Origin: Lachnospiraceae bacterium
GTDB taxonomy: Bacteria; Bacillota; Clostridia; Lachnospirales; Lachnospiraceae
Length of the DNA: 64,000 nucleotides
Reading direction: 5' to 3'
Assembly: GCA_910574805.1 (NCBI GenBank)
Contig: CAJTCV010000014.1
Coordinates: 1 to 64,000, forward strand
The translations under genes were made by a program, and so were the position numbers. The notes beneath the pieces were generated by a model. It was given only the letters and a program-made list of their open reading frames with translations, was not told where the DNA came from and searched no databases. Within the stretch, counting starts at the first letter, position 1, and the number at the start of each line of letters is the position of its first letter. Of the stretch, positions 10,188-17,854 are shown one piece after another.

Positions 10188-10211
10188 AGCGCTTGCCTCC
10201 TTTGTGAAAGC

Positions 10212-10266
10212 AGTATACAATGCCATCCTTGAGCGATCCTTGAGGGAACCTTGAGATAACCTTGAG
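10212..10266 (-). promoter_or_regulatory. Exporter promoter 2 with four 11-bp-spaced direct repeats
   Basis: CCTTGAG occurs four times starting at 10227, 10238, 10249 and 10260, each exactly 11 bp apart. Read on the minus strand they lie directly upstream of a -10 box TATACT (10212-10217), with a 9-nt gap, and cover the -35 region. The response regulator divergently encoded at 10398 is the probable activator. The same geometry recurs in cassette 3. Confidence 0.8.
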
Positions 10267-10304
10267 ATTACGCCGGCAGCATATACAATTTGAGGACTCC
10301 GGGT

Positions 10305-10310
10305 TATAAT
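10305..10310 (+). promoter_or_regulatory. -10 box of second two-component system
   Basis: TATAAT at 10305-10310 has only a weak -35 match (TATACA, 10282-10287). A short palindrome AGTGAAT/ATTCACT follows it, and then a nested hairpin (CGATTTTGC 10333-10341 with GCAAAATCG 10369-10377, enclosing GTTGCGT/ACGCAAC) lies in the leader. Confidence 0.45.
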
Positions 10311-10397
10311 ATAGTGAATTTATTCACTGCGCCGATTTTGCGTTGCGTGAAACGCAACATTTACCTTTGCAAAATCGTGCGGACAGGAGGTGTTCCT

Positions 10398-11093
10398 ATG
10401 TTGGACAAAGAGATACTTGTCGTAGACGATGAAAAGGATTTGCGGATGATGATCCGATCCATTTTTGAGAGCGCCGGATACACGCAGATTTGGACAGCGG
10501 CCTCTGGAGAAGAGGCACTGGCGCTAATTGCGAAAAAAAACCCCGGTATCATTATTCTGGACGTGATGATGCCGGGCATGGATGGGTTTGAACTGCTCCA
10601 GGAGATTCGGGCCGTCAGCAAGGTCCCTGTCCTCATGCTCACTGCAAAGGGAGAAGCCGAGGACCGTTTCGCCGGGTTTGAGCTGGGCGCGGACGACTAC
10701 CTGGTCAAACCCTTTCTGCCCAGGGAATTGCTGCTGCGGGTTCAGGCAATTTTGAAACGGGCCTATCCTGAAAAGAATCGGATCGTTACGCTGGATGCGG
10801 CTGCAGTGGATCTGGATCGGGCAGAAGTTATCAAAGAGGGACAGCGGATACCCCTGACTGCCAGGGAGTACAGCATTTTTGAAAAGCTGACGGAGAATGC
10901 GGGCCGGATTGTCACCATCGGCGTCCTGTGTCAGACACTGTGCGGGGACATCTGGCAGGGATATGAGACAACATTGATGACCCATATCCGGCACCTGCGG
11001 GAGAAGATTGAGGAAAACCCGTCAAAACCTGTATCGCTCCTGACGGTGAAAGGTCTGGGGTATAAGCTGGTAGTAAAGGAGCTGGAGAGATGA
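10398..11093 (+). CDS. OmpR-family response regulator, cassette 2
   Basis: Regulator of 231 residues. The receiver has D10/D11, phospho-acceptor D55 in ILDVMMP, and a VKPF lysine box. The winged-helix domain includes TAREYSIFEKL and TTLMTHIRHLREKIEE. The ATG at 10398 follows CAGGAGG; a longer in-frame upstream reading has no such signal and crosses the leader hairpins. It is divergent from the exporter genes and overlaps its kinase gene by 4 nt. Likely binding site: the four CCTTGAG repeats at 10227-10266. Confidence 0.92.
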   Translation: MLDKEILVVDDEKDLRMMIRSIFESAGYTQIWTAASGEEALALIAKKNPGIIILDVMMPGMDGFELLQEIRAVSKVPVLMLTAKGEAEDRFAGFELGADDYLVKPFLPRELLLRVQAILKRAYPEKNRIVTLDAAAVDLDRAEVIKEGQRIPLTAREYSIFEKLTENAGRIVTIGVLCQTLCGDIWQGYETTLMTHIRHLREKIEENPSKPVSLLTVKGLGYKLVVKELER

Positions 11094-12451
11094 AACCTGT
11101 GGAACGTTTCTTTCGGAAATACTTTTTATCTATGGCAGGAATCATTGTGCTGTTTGTGCTGCTCAATGTTGTCCTGTTTTTCTCTATGCTGATCTGGGCC
11201 TGGCAGACCTCGGAAACGCCAGACCTCCCTATAAACGAAATCTGCGACGGCATCATGATGGACGGGGAAGGCCATTTTACAACGGCTGAGGGACTGTCCG
11301 GGCTGCTGGAAGAAAATCATGCCTGGGCCATGATCCTAGATGATGCGGGAACCGTCATTTTTCAGAGAGGATTGCCGGAGGAGCTGCCCCGGCGGTACAC
11401 AACGACAGATGTTGCAAAATTCAGCCGGTGGTATCTGGGAGATTATCCGGTCTATGTGCGGGAGCATCCCCAGGGGCTGTTGGTAGTGGGCGGTGAAAAA
11501 GGCAGTCGGGCGAAATATTACTTTTCCGTCAATGAGAGCTATGTAAGAAAGCTGTTTGTCGGGCTGGCTGCCGTCTTTTCGATAAATATCATTGTAGTGG
11601 TTCTGCTGATCTGGAAGAACACCCGGCACATTGAAAAGGCAGTCACCCCCATTTTGCGGGGGATTGAAACAGTCTCCTCCGGCCAGCCGGTCAGCCTCCC
11701 GGAAAAGGGGGAGCTGGCGGAGATTAACCGCCAGCTCAACAAAGCAGGAGCTTTTATTGCCAAAAAGGACACTGCCCGCGCCGAATGGATCAGCGGCATC
11801 TCCCATGATGTGCGGACGCCTCTGTCAGTCATGCTGGGCTTTGCCGGACAGCTGGAGGATGACCGGACCCTCCCGGCATCTGCCCGTGAGCAGGCGGCCT
11901 GCATCCGAAAACAGGGAGAGCGGCTGCGGAGCCTGATTTCCGATTTGAACCTCACATCAAGGCTGGAATATTCCATGCAGCCCCTCCGGATGAAGAAAGT
12001 CTATTTGGTGGAACTGGCCAGACAGGTTGTCTGCGAATTTCTGAACGGTGGTTTGGAGGAGCGATATGGGATAGCGTTCTGTGCTGACCAGGAAAGCGAG
12101 TCGTTGCCCATCCTGGGTGATGAGGCTCTGCTGAAACGTGCTCTGGGTAATTTGATCCAAAACAGCATCGTTCATAACCCACAAGGCTGTCAGATTTCTG
12201 TCTCGATTCTGTGCAAAGAAGCCGGTATAACGGTCGAGGTTGCAGACGATGGTGCGGGGGTATCAGCTGAAAAGCTGAAGGAGCTGACCGCAGACCACCG
12301 CCGTCTGGAGAGTACGGATGAAAAGTTGAACCTGCGGCATGGGTTGGGTGTTCTTCTGGTCCGGCAGATTGTGGAGGCTCACAAGGGAACCATGATTATG
12401 GAGAGCGAGCCGCAGAAGGGGTTTAGAACTGTGCTGACATTTCCAGTATAA
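11090..12451 (+). CDS. Sensor histidine kinase, cassette 2
   Basis: Kinase of 453 residues. Two membrane helices (about 13-38 and 154-175) flank an extracellular sensor domain of about 115 residues. The H-box ISGISHDVRTPLS contains H239. The HATPase domain has NLIQNSIVHN (N-box) and a GVLLVRQIVEAHKG G2-region. The large sensor loop resembles NisK/SpaK-type peptide sensors and contrasts with the short-loop kinases of cassettes 1 and 3. It overlaps the regulator gene by 4 nt. Confidence 0.91.
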   Translation: MKPVERFFRKYFLSMAGIIVLFVLLNVVLFFSMLIWAWQTSETPDLPINEICDGIMMDGEGHFTTAEGLSGLLEENHAWAMILDDAGTVIFQRGLPEELPRRYTTTDVAKFSRWYLGDYPVYVREHPQGLLVVGGEKGSRAKYYFSVNESYVRKLFVGLAAVFSINIIVVVLLIWKNTRHIEKAVTPILRGIETVSSGQPVSLPEKGELAEINRQLNKAGAFIAKKDTARAEWISGISHDVRTPLSVMLGFAGQLEDDRTLPASAREQAACIRKQGERLRSLISDLNLTSRLEYSMQPLRMKKVYLVELARQVVCEFLNGGLEERYGIAFCADQESESLPILGDEALLKRALGNLIQNSIVHNPQGCQISVSILCKEAGITVEVADDGAGVSAEKLKELTADHRRLESTDEKLNLRHGLGVLLVRQIVEAHKGTMIMESEPQKGFRTVLTFPV

Positions 12452-12471
12452 ATCATTTTGATTTTTTCAAA

Positions 12472-12669
12472 AGTAGACAGGCCGTTTGCGACAGTATCCG
12501 GAGCCACTTCCCCTTCCAGGTCTGGGGACAGGGAGGCACCGGATGTCTGCTCTCCTGGCTGGATAATGGCAGGGCCGCCGCGCTGTTTTTTGACAGCGAG
12601 CTGTCAGGGGCGGCGTTCACAGAGTGGGTCAGGGAACTGGATCAGAAGGTGCGTGCGCTTTATCCATAA
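12472..12669 (+). pseudogene. Fragment of an unidentified gene
   Basis: A 65-codon stretch with no start codon and a TAA end follows the cassette 2 kinase. It encodes a protein-like sequence including FPFQVWGQGGTGCLLSWLDN and a C-terminal EWVRELDQKVRALYP. I do not recognise it. It is probably the 3' remnant of a gene truncated when the neighbouring cassettes were joined. Confidence 0.35.
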
Positions 12670-12704
12670 GCAAAACAGGCAGTTATATGTGTTGCTGAAT
12701 TTAT

Positions 12705-12968
12705 TTAAAGCAAATGAGGGATAACCACGGTAACTAAAATCCCTACAACATAAACCGCATTAACACCAAGCGCAATTTTGGTGTTAATATCCCTAAGTTT
12801 CATTTTTACAAAAAGGAAGAGGGCATATGCAAAGCTAACTGCGGCGAAAATACAATATCCTATGATGATAGCTGTTGCGGCAGGGGAATCCGACTTCCAT
12901 ACAAAGGCTGCTGTCAATGGTACAAAAACGGTAATAAGTGCGATCATACTCAAAACTTTTTCTTTCAT
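12705..12968 (-). CDS. Small membrane protein of cassette 3
   Basis: Protein of 87 residues with three predicted membrane helices (about 5-24, 32-54 and 62-84). GAGGAG precedes the ATG. It is the last gene of the cassette 3 exporter operon, where cassette 2 has its YxeA-like gene. No family recognised; by position it may be an accessory subunit of the exporter. Confidence 0.7.
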   Translation of the reverse strand: MKEKVLSMIALITVFVPLTAAFVWKSDSPAATAIIIGYCIFAAVSFAYALFLFVKMKLRDINTKIALGVNAVYVVGILVTVVIPHLL

Positions 12969-12992
12969 TTAAAAACTCCTCGCTTTCTTCAA

Positions 12993-13817
12993 TCAATATC
13001 TGTTTGTCTTTATACGTTCTCTCTGCGCAGGACGCAGGGAAATGTTATTTTTCTTCTGCTTTGTTTTAGCTTCGCCCGGTGTTTTAGAGATTGCGATAAT
13101 AAAGGCTGAAATCAACAGCATTGCGCCAAGCGACGCAAGCCCCAGTGGAACACTTGCCTTACTTTTTGCGCTGATATATGATGTGGTGTCAAAACCAATC
13201 ACCGTAAAAGAAGCTAAAAAAGGATAAATATTTCTAAGCAGACCACTTTTAAAAAACATACTGCAATAGCCCAATACAAAGGCAATCACCGAACCGCCCA
13301 TAAAAAATCCCGGTGTTCTTCCACAAAAGGCGATAATCGGAAGAACAGCAATATAAATGCAAATGGAAATCCCCAACATATAAAACATACCTTTTGTCAA
13401 AGTAAAAATATCCAAACCGGGAAGCCCCGCAAAAATGCCGACAATAATTGTGATTATGAAACTATACATTCCCAATATAAGGGATAAAATGCCGATAGCA
13501 GTCAATTTCCCTGTTAATAATTTAGGGAATGAAACAGGAACAACTAAGACATTTTTCAATGTGTCGTCCGTATACTCCCTGTTTATCAGATAACCACCAA
13601 TCAGAGTAAAAATAATAGGCATAAATACGGTTGCATTGTTCCAAATTGTGCTGTCTACTAATGCGCTAAGGTCAAAATTCGGATTTTTTGCTTCTTCAAT
13701 CGCAACATTCTGTGTGATAAGCCCAAGAATAGGTGAAAGAGCCATTCCTATAACGCCGATCAGCAGAATATGATACCGCTTTATCTTTTGTAATTCTGTT
13801 AAGACAATAGATAACAT
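12993..13817 (-). CDS. Lantibiotic-protection ABC permease (LanG-like), cassette 3
   Basis: Permease of 274 residues with six membrane segments and the motif NREYTDDTLKNVLVVPVS. It is homologous to the cassette 2 permease at 7702-8481. The start is the ATG at 13817, preceded by CAGGAGG; a 25-residue longer reading overlaps the upstream gene and lacks a ribosome binding site. It lies 13 nt after the partner permease. Base composition is clearly more AT-rich than its cassette 2 homologue. Confidence 0.88.
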   Translation of the reverse strand: MLSIVLTELQKIKRYHILLIGVIGMALSPILGLITQNVAIEEAKNPNFDLSALVDSTIWNNATVFMPIIFTLIGGYLINREYTDDTLKNVLVVPVSFPKLLTGKLTAIGILSLILGMYSFIITIIVGIFAGLPGLDIFTLTKGMFYMLGISICIYIAVLPIIAFCGRTPGFFMGGSVIAFVLGYCSMFFKSGLLRNIYPFLASFTVIGFDTTSYISAKSKASVPLGLASLGAMLLISAFIIAISKTPGEAKTKQKKNNISLRPAQRERIKTNRY

Positions 13818-13830
13818 ATAAAACCTCCTG

Positions 13831-14613
13831 TTATGCTTCCTGTTTTTGATAAACCCGTGTAACCAATATAATACATACAATCGCTTCCGCAATCAGTACC
13901 GCAAATATGACAGGCGTTGATACAAAGTACGGGCTTAGACGGTTGTAAAAGTCTGTCATAATCTTCCCTTCCGGCACCTTAAACTGATACAGCCACCGAA
14001 AGACCATAGGTACAGGAATAAATGTGCTGATATTCAGCCCTAATGGTTTCATCATAATGGCATCACTTAGGTGCAATGCAAATCCAAGCAGTGTATAGAA
14101 GAAAGCGATTATGACAGAAATTATATAGGACTTATTGCACCAGACCACAAGGATAATACATGGCAGAGCTGCCGCCCAAAGTAAAATACCTGTACAAAAT
14201 GTAAGGAACAGCTGTAAAGCCCACCCATTTAAAGAAATACCCTGTGCAAGAGCAATTAAGATACCAATACAAAAGCCTAACAGTTCATAAGCAACTGAAA
14301 ACAGAAAAAGTACAGTAACCTTTGCTATGACTAAGTGACTTTTTGAAATTGGAACGCAAAGAAGATTTTTTAAGGTGTCGTTATCGTGTTCTTCAAAAAA
14401 CAGGTTAGCAGCTATAATTACTAATATCGGGATCAGAAGTAAGAAACCGCTTTCCTCACGCACACTGCTCATAACATCTGCTAAACTTCCCTCTGATAAA
14501 AGCATAATATTAAAAACAGGGAATAAAACAGCCGTAAAGAGAGCGATTTTAAACAAGCCTTTCCGTTTCAACTTCCAAAATTCACACTTTACAAGATCAA
14601 GCAATCCCCTCAC
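13831..14613 (-). CDS. Lantibiotic-protection ABC permease (LanE-like), cassette 3
   Basis: Permease of about 260 residues, six membrane helices, with the motif EHDNDTLKNLLCVPIS after the second helix. Overlaps the ATPase gene by 17 nt. The GTG at 14613 lies inside the purine-rich ribosome binding site; a TTG three codons later (14604) is an equally or more likely true start, exactly as in cassette 2. Confidence 0.87.
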   Translation of the reverse strand: MRGLLDLVKCEFWKLKRKGLFKIALFTAVLFPVFNIMLLSEGSLADVMSSVREESGFLLLIPILVIIAANLFFEEHDNDTLKNLLCVPISKSHLVIAKVTVLFLFSVAYELLGFCIGILIALAQGISLNGWALQLFLTFCTGILLWAAALPCIILVVWCNKSYIISVIIAFFYTLLGFALHLSDAIMMKPLGLNISTFIPVPMVFRWLYQFKVPEGKIMTDFYNRLSPYFVSTPVIFAVLIAEAIVCIILVTRVYQKQEA

Positions 14614-15520
14614 CCCCTGTTACACGCTTGAAATAATCTTCAAGGCTTTCTTCGCAGACATAGGCTTCTGATACGGTAAGCCCATTTTCGACAAAAGCTG
14701 TTACAATATCTCCAACTGAAATATCTAAATTATGCAGACGCATTTTGTGGTCGTCCTGTATAGTAAACTGCGTTTCATGGAAATTGCGTTCTAAAATCCT
14801 TGCCGCCTGTGTTGTGCTGGAAACGGTAAAACGGATATGTCTGCTGCTCTTTGCTTCCAGTTCAGCAAGGCTTTCTTCCTCCAATAATGCGCCGTGGTCG
14901 ATAATTCCTATATCATCAGCCAGTAATGCAATTTCGGAAAGAATATGGCTGGAAATCAGTATCGTTTTCCCCCTTTCAGTACAGAGGTCACGGATAAAAG
15001 AGCGCACTTCTGCAATTCCAATCGGGTCAAGACCGTTAATCGGTTCGTCCAAAACCAAAAGCTCCGGGTCATGCATAATGGCAAGGGCAATCGCCAACCG
15101 CTGCTTCATTCCAAGCGAATATTGGGAAAACAGCTTTTTGTCTTTATAGGGAAGCCCCACTAAATCAAGTGCATTTTTAATTGCATTGCGGTTCGGCACT
15201 CCCCGCAAGGCAGCAAAAATTCGCAGGTTTTCTGTGGCGGTCAGATTTGGGTAAAATCCGGGGGATTCAATCAGACATCCAATCCGGGGCAACAGCTTTT
15301 TCTCATTTGTCCGCAGGGGCTTTCCCCAGATTGTCACTTCTCCCGAAGTGGGTTGTGTCAGTCCAAGTAGCATTTTCATTGTCGTTGTCTTTCCGGCTCC
15401 ATTCCTGCCAAGCAGACCATAGATACGCCCTTGCTGGACATGGATATTCAGATCTGCAACGCTTTTCTGTGTTCCGTATTGTTTTTTAAGATTTTTTGTT
15501 TCAATTACATATTTACTCAT
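14597..15520 (-). CDS. Lantibiotic-protection ABC ATPase (LanF-like), cassette 3
   Basis: ATPase of 307 residues, equal in length to its cassette 2 paralogue and identical to it over long blocks, for example GRIYGLLGRNGAGKTTTMKM. Walker A, signature (YSLGMKQ), Walker B (LLVLDEP) and the H-loop are intact. AAAGGAGG lies upstream of the ATG. The third-position base use is much more AT-rich than in cassette 2, so the two copies were probably acquired separately rather than duplicated in place. Confidence 0.93.
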   Translation of the reverse strand: MSKYVIETKNLKKQYGTQKSVADLNIHVQQGRIYGLLGRNGAGKTTTMKMLLGLTQPTSGEVTIWGKPLRTNEKKLLPRIGCLIESPGFYPNLTATENLRIFAALRGVPNRNAIKNALDLVGLPYKDKKLFSQYSLGMKQRLAIALAIMHDPELLVLDEPINGLDPIGIAEVRSFIRDLCTERGKTILISSHILSEIALLADDIGIIDHGALLEEESLAELEAKSSRHIRFTVSSTTQAARILERNFHETQFTIQDDHKMRLHNLDISVGDIVTAFVENGLTVSEAYVCEESLEDYFKRVTGGEGIA

Positions 15521-15546
15521 TGCGAAACCTCCTTTTCATATTTGCT

Positions 15547-15589
15547 ATTCTATCACGCTAACCTTGCCAAAACCTTGCCGAAACCTTGC
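15547..15589 (-). promoter_or_regulatory. Exporter promoter 3 with three 11-bp-spaced direct repeats
   Basis: CCTTGC starts at 15562, 15573 and 15584, 11 bp apart. On the minus strand the repeats precede a -10 box TAGAAT (15547-15552) with a 9-nt gap, the same gap as in cassette 2. The half-site differs from cassette 2 (CCTTGC instead of CCTTGAG), in line with a separate cognate regulator. Confidence 0.75.
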
Positions 15590-15631
15590 TTTTTTCATGC
15601 TTTTACAGTTAAGCGAAATTTGACAAACTGA

Positions 15632-15657
15632 AAAATTCCCGTATTATTACAGGGATT
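15632..15657 (-). terminator. Weak terminator after cassette 3 kinase
   Basis: On the minus strand AATCCC and GGGAATT flank an 11-nt loop and run into TTTTT. It overlaps the kinase stop codon and would separate the two-component genes from the exporter promoter. Confidence 0.45.
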
Positions 15658-16570
15658 TCGGAAGTAATAAGGTAAATGTAGTCCCCCTATCGGGAGTGCT
15701 GTCAACGGTAATTGTTCCTTTGTGAGCAGCTACAAGTTCTTTTACGATTGATAAGCCTAATCCATTTCCACCAGCAGACCTTGACTGATCGCATTGATAC
15801 ATTCTTTCAAAAATATGTGGCAGGTGATCGGGAGATATTCCTTTTCCATTATCTGTTATAGTGATTTTAGCTTGCAGATTATCTTCAAAAACATGGAATA
15901 CTATTTTACTTCCCTTGCTATGGATAAGGACATTCTGCAACAGATTGTTGAGGATGCGGCTATAAGCGTTTGCATCTATACGCATAAGATATTCTGCTTC
16001 CGGTATATCAAACGCATAGTCAAAATTACTATTTTCTAAAACAGAAATCCAATCAACTATAATATTCCGGGATAATTCGTTTAGGTCTAAAACTTCAAAA
16101 TGAAAAATCTGTTCTCCGGAATCCAGCTTCACCCATTCAAAGAGATTTTCTACAAAATGCTTTAAGTAATGAGCTTTCTCAAATGCGACATGGACGTATT
16201 CGTCTTTTTCTTCTCCTGCGACTATCTTACATTCGATTGCTTCCAAATAACCGACCAGAGAAGCAAGAGGAGTTTTGACATCGTGGGAGATGCTGGTCAT
16301 TAACCTCTTGTATGCCTGTTCAGACTGTTTTTGTCTGATAAGCTGCGTCTGGCTATTCATTGCAATCTCATTAATTCCATAGCAGATTTTTCTTGTCATA
16401 TCATTTTTCTTAGTCAGCATACGGCGGTTTAAGTTCCCAGATTTTATATCTTCAAGCGCTTCCTCAATAATAGACAACTGCCCCCGTACACGCCTGAGTT
16501 TTGTGAAAAGAAATAGGATTACCAACAAAGCTATGCAAAACATAATCAATAAAAATGGGTTAATACTCAT
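15647..16570 (-). CDS. Sensor histidine kinase, cassette 3
   Basis: Kinase of 307 residues with a single N-terminal membrane helix (about 5-23), then a short cytoplasmic linker, the H-box TSISHDVKTPLAS with H96, and a HATPase domain with NLLQNVLIHS and GGNGLGLSIVKELV. There is no sensor domain outside the membrane; such kinases usually sense through a partner exporter. The ATG at 16570, with GGGAGG upstream, lies one base after the regulator stop. Confidence 0.91.
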   Translation of the reverse strand: MSINPFLLIMFCIALLVILFLFTKLRRVRGQLSIIEEALEDIKSGNLNRRMLTKKNDMTRKICYGINEIAMNSQTQLIRQKQSEQAYKRLMTSISHDVKTPLASLVGYLEAIECKIVAGEEKDEYVHVAFEKAHYLKHFVENLFEWVKLDSGEQIFHFEVLDLNELSRNIIVDWISVLENSNFDYAFDIPEAEYLMRIDANAYSRILNNLLQNVLIHSKGSKIVFHVFEDNLQAKITITDNGKGISPDHLPHIFERMYQCDQSRSAGGNGLGLSIVKELVAAHKGTITVDSTPDRGTTFTLLLPKSL

Positions 16571-16571
16571 G

Positions 16572-17273
16572 TCAAGCCTCCCTGTTAAAACGGTAGCCAA
16601 CGCCACGGACAGTCAAAATGTAAAACGGATGTTCCGGATCTGGTTCAATTTTTTTCCTCAATTTGCTGATAAATGACATGATATTACTGTCGTCAAAAGC
16701 ATATTCTTCCGCCCAAACCTGCGTATAAATCTGCTTTTTTGTAAATACTTTACCCTTATTTGATGCCAGAAAAGAAAGCAGGTCAAATTCTTTTCCCGTA
16801 AGCTCAATCTGTTCATTCCCTTGAAAAACAAGGCGGTTAAGGCTGTCAATCGTCATCCCCTGAAACGTCATGCAGTCTGTTTCAGGACTGGAAACAGGAT
16901 TAAGCAGGGTATAACGCCGGATTAAGGAATTTACCCGTGCCATAAGCTCATTAATGCTAAATGGCTTTGTCAGGTAATCATCCGCCCCCATCCGCAAGCC
17001 TGACACTTTATCTTCTTCATCGCTTTTTGCAGTCAGCATAAGGACAGGAATATTGCTTGTCTGTCTTATTTGCTGCAACACTTGAAAACCATCTAAATCG
17101 GGCATCATAATATCAAGAATAATAAGTGAACAAGTATCCCTGTTTTCCTCCAATATCCGCAGCCCTTCTATGCCGCCGTTAGCGACAACCGCAACAAGGC
17201 TCTCCTGCTCTACGCATTTTTTCATAAGCGCACAAAGTTCTTTGTCATCATCAATAACCAAAACCTTATTCAT
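16572..17273 (-). CDS. OmpR-family response regulator, cassette 3
   Basis: Regulator of 233 residues. The receiver has the acidic triplet D8-D10, phospho-acceptor D54 in LDIMMP, and the TKPF lysine box; the winged-helix domain includes TGKEFDLLSFLASN. It resembles VanR-type regulators in general plan. The ATG at 17273 lies inside the end of the upstream HTH gene (8-nt overlap). Likely target: the CCTTGC repeats at 15562-15589. Confidence 0.91.
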   Translation of the reverse strand: MNKVLVIDDDKELCALMKKCVEQESLVAVVANGGIEGLRILEENRDTCSLIILDIMMPDLDGFQVLQQIRQTSNIPVLMLTAKSDEEDKVSGLRMGADDYLTKPFSINELMARVNSLIRRYTLLNPVSSPETDCMTFQGMTIDSLNRLVFQGNEQIELTGKEFDLLSFLASNKGKVFTKKQIYTQVWAEEYAFDDSNIMSFISKLRKKIEPDPEHPFYILTVRGVGYRFNREA

Positions 17274-17463
17274 GCTTCTCCGTCCTTCCTGCTTTTGTGC
17301 GGGCATCAGCCGGCTTCTGGGCATCTTTTGGTATCAGCCACAAGCGGCTGAATTTTGCCACGCCTGGTATACGGTTTTCCTCACACAGCTTTTGTACCCG
17401 TCTTTCTGAAATTCCCCACTTCTTTGCCGCTTCTGGAGCAGAAATATACTCTAACATCTTCAT
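17266..17463 (-). CDS. Small helix-turn-helix (excisionase-like) DNA-binding protein
   Basis: Protein of 65 residues. EYISAPEAAKKWGISERRVQKLCEENRIPG is split here into its key parts: SAPEAAKKWGIS and RRVQKLCEENRI form a MerR/excisionase-type winged HTH, followed by GVAKFSRLWLIPK, the usual end of this fold. Such genes are common in integrative elements. It overlaps the regulator start, so it leads the cassette 3 regulatory operon. It may autoregulate through the inverted repeat at 17498-17515. Confidence 0.8.
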   Translation of the reverse strand: MKMLEYISAPEAAKKWGISERRVQKLCEENRIPGVAKFSRLWLIPKDAQKPADARTKAGRTEKHE

Positions 17464-17493
17464 TCACCCTTTCTCTAACTTCTATACAGTATA

Positions 17494-17515
17494 ATTATAT
17501 TCGCTCAGCCGAATA
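17494..17515 (-). promoter_or_regulatory. Promoter and inverted repeat before the HTH gene
   Basis: On the minus strand a -10 box TATAAT (17494-17499) overlaps an inverted repeat TATTCG (17498-17503) / CGAATA (17510-17515). An operator for the HTH protein is possible. Confidence 0.45.
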
Positions 17516-17620
17516 ACTTCAAGATAATTTATGTCGGGTTAAAAAGTTGTTTTGGCCAGTTGATAGGACTGTACAGATATATCCAAAAAGAAAGATGAAC
17601 AGTAAAATGTAATAGAATGA

Positions 17621-17761
17621 ATCATTATAGCAAAAAGACCAGTACAAAAATATGATTTCAAGGCTTTTGGGGCAGCGATTAAGGCGGCGCGGAAAGATCG
17701 CAAAGTAGAATTTCGTAAGAAAATCCATGGAAAAACAGCGGAATTTCGTATTGATATGTAA
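17621..17761 (+). pseudogene. Fragment of mobile-element XRE-type regulator
   Basis: A 46-codon frame follows a stop directly and has no start. It encodes YDFKAFGAAIKAARKDRK, which resembles the N-terminus of helix-turn-helix regulators carried by Tn916-like and related conjugative elements. The reading then diverges into unrelated residues and stops at 17759-17761. I take it as debris of an integrative element at the edge of cassette 3. The match is from memory of the family, not a search. Confidence 0.5.
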
Positions 17762-17765
17762 AGAA

Positions 17766-17815
17766 AAGGCGCTTCTGCCTTTGGTACAATGATCGTACCG
17801 GGGCGGAAGTGCCCT
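17766..17815 (+). promoter_or_regulatory. Long hairpin in leader of ABC ATPase gene
   Basis: About 20 bp of stem: GGCGCTTCTGCCTTTGGTAC (17768-17787) pairs, with G-U pairs, to the arm ending at 17813. There is no run of T after it, so it is not a standard terminator. It ends 40 nt before the next start codon. Confidence 0.45.
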
Positions 17816-17854
17816 TTGCATGTGTATTTCATATTTAAGGAAAGGAGTTTTTAT

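Noticed and set aside
10290-10397. A longer N-terminus for the second response regulator
   Set aside because: The extra 36 residues would be translated from the promoter and hairpin region, and the ATG at 10398 has a proper ribosome binding site and gives the usual receiver start.
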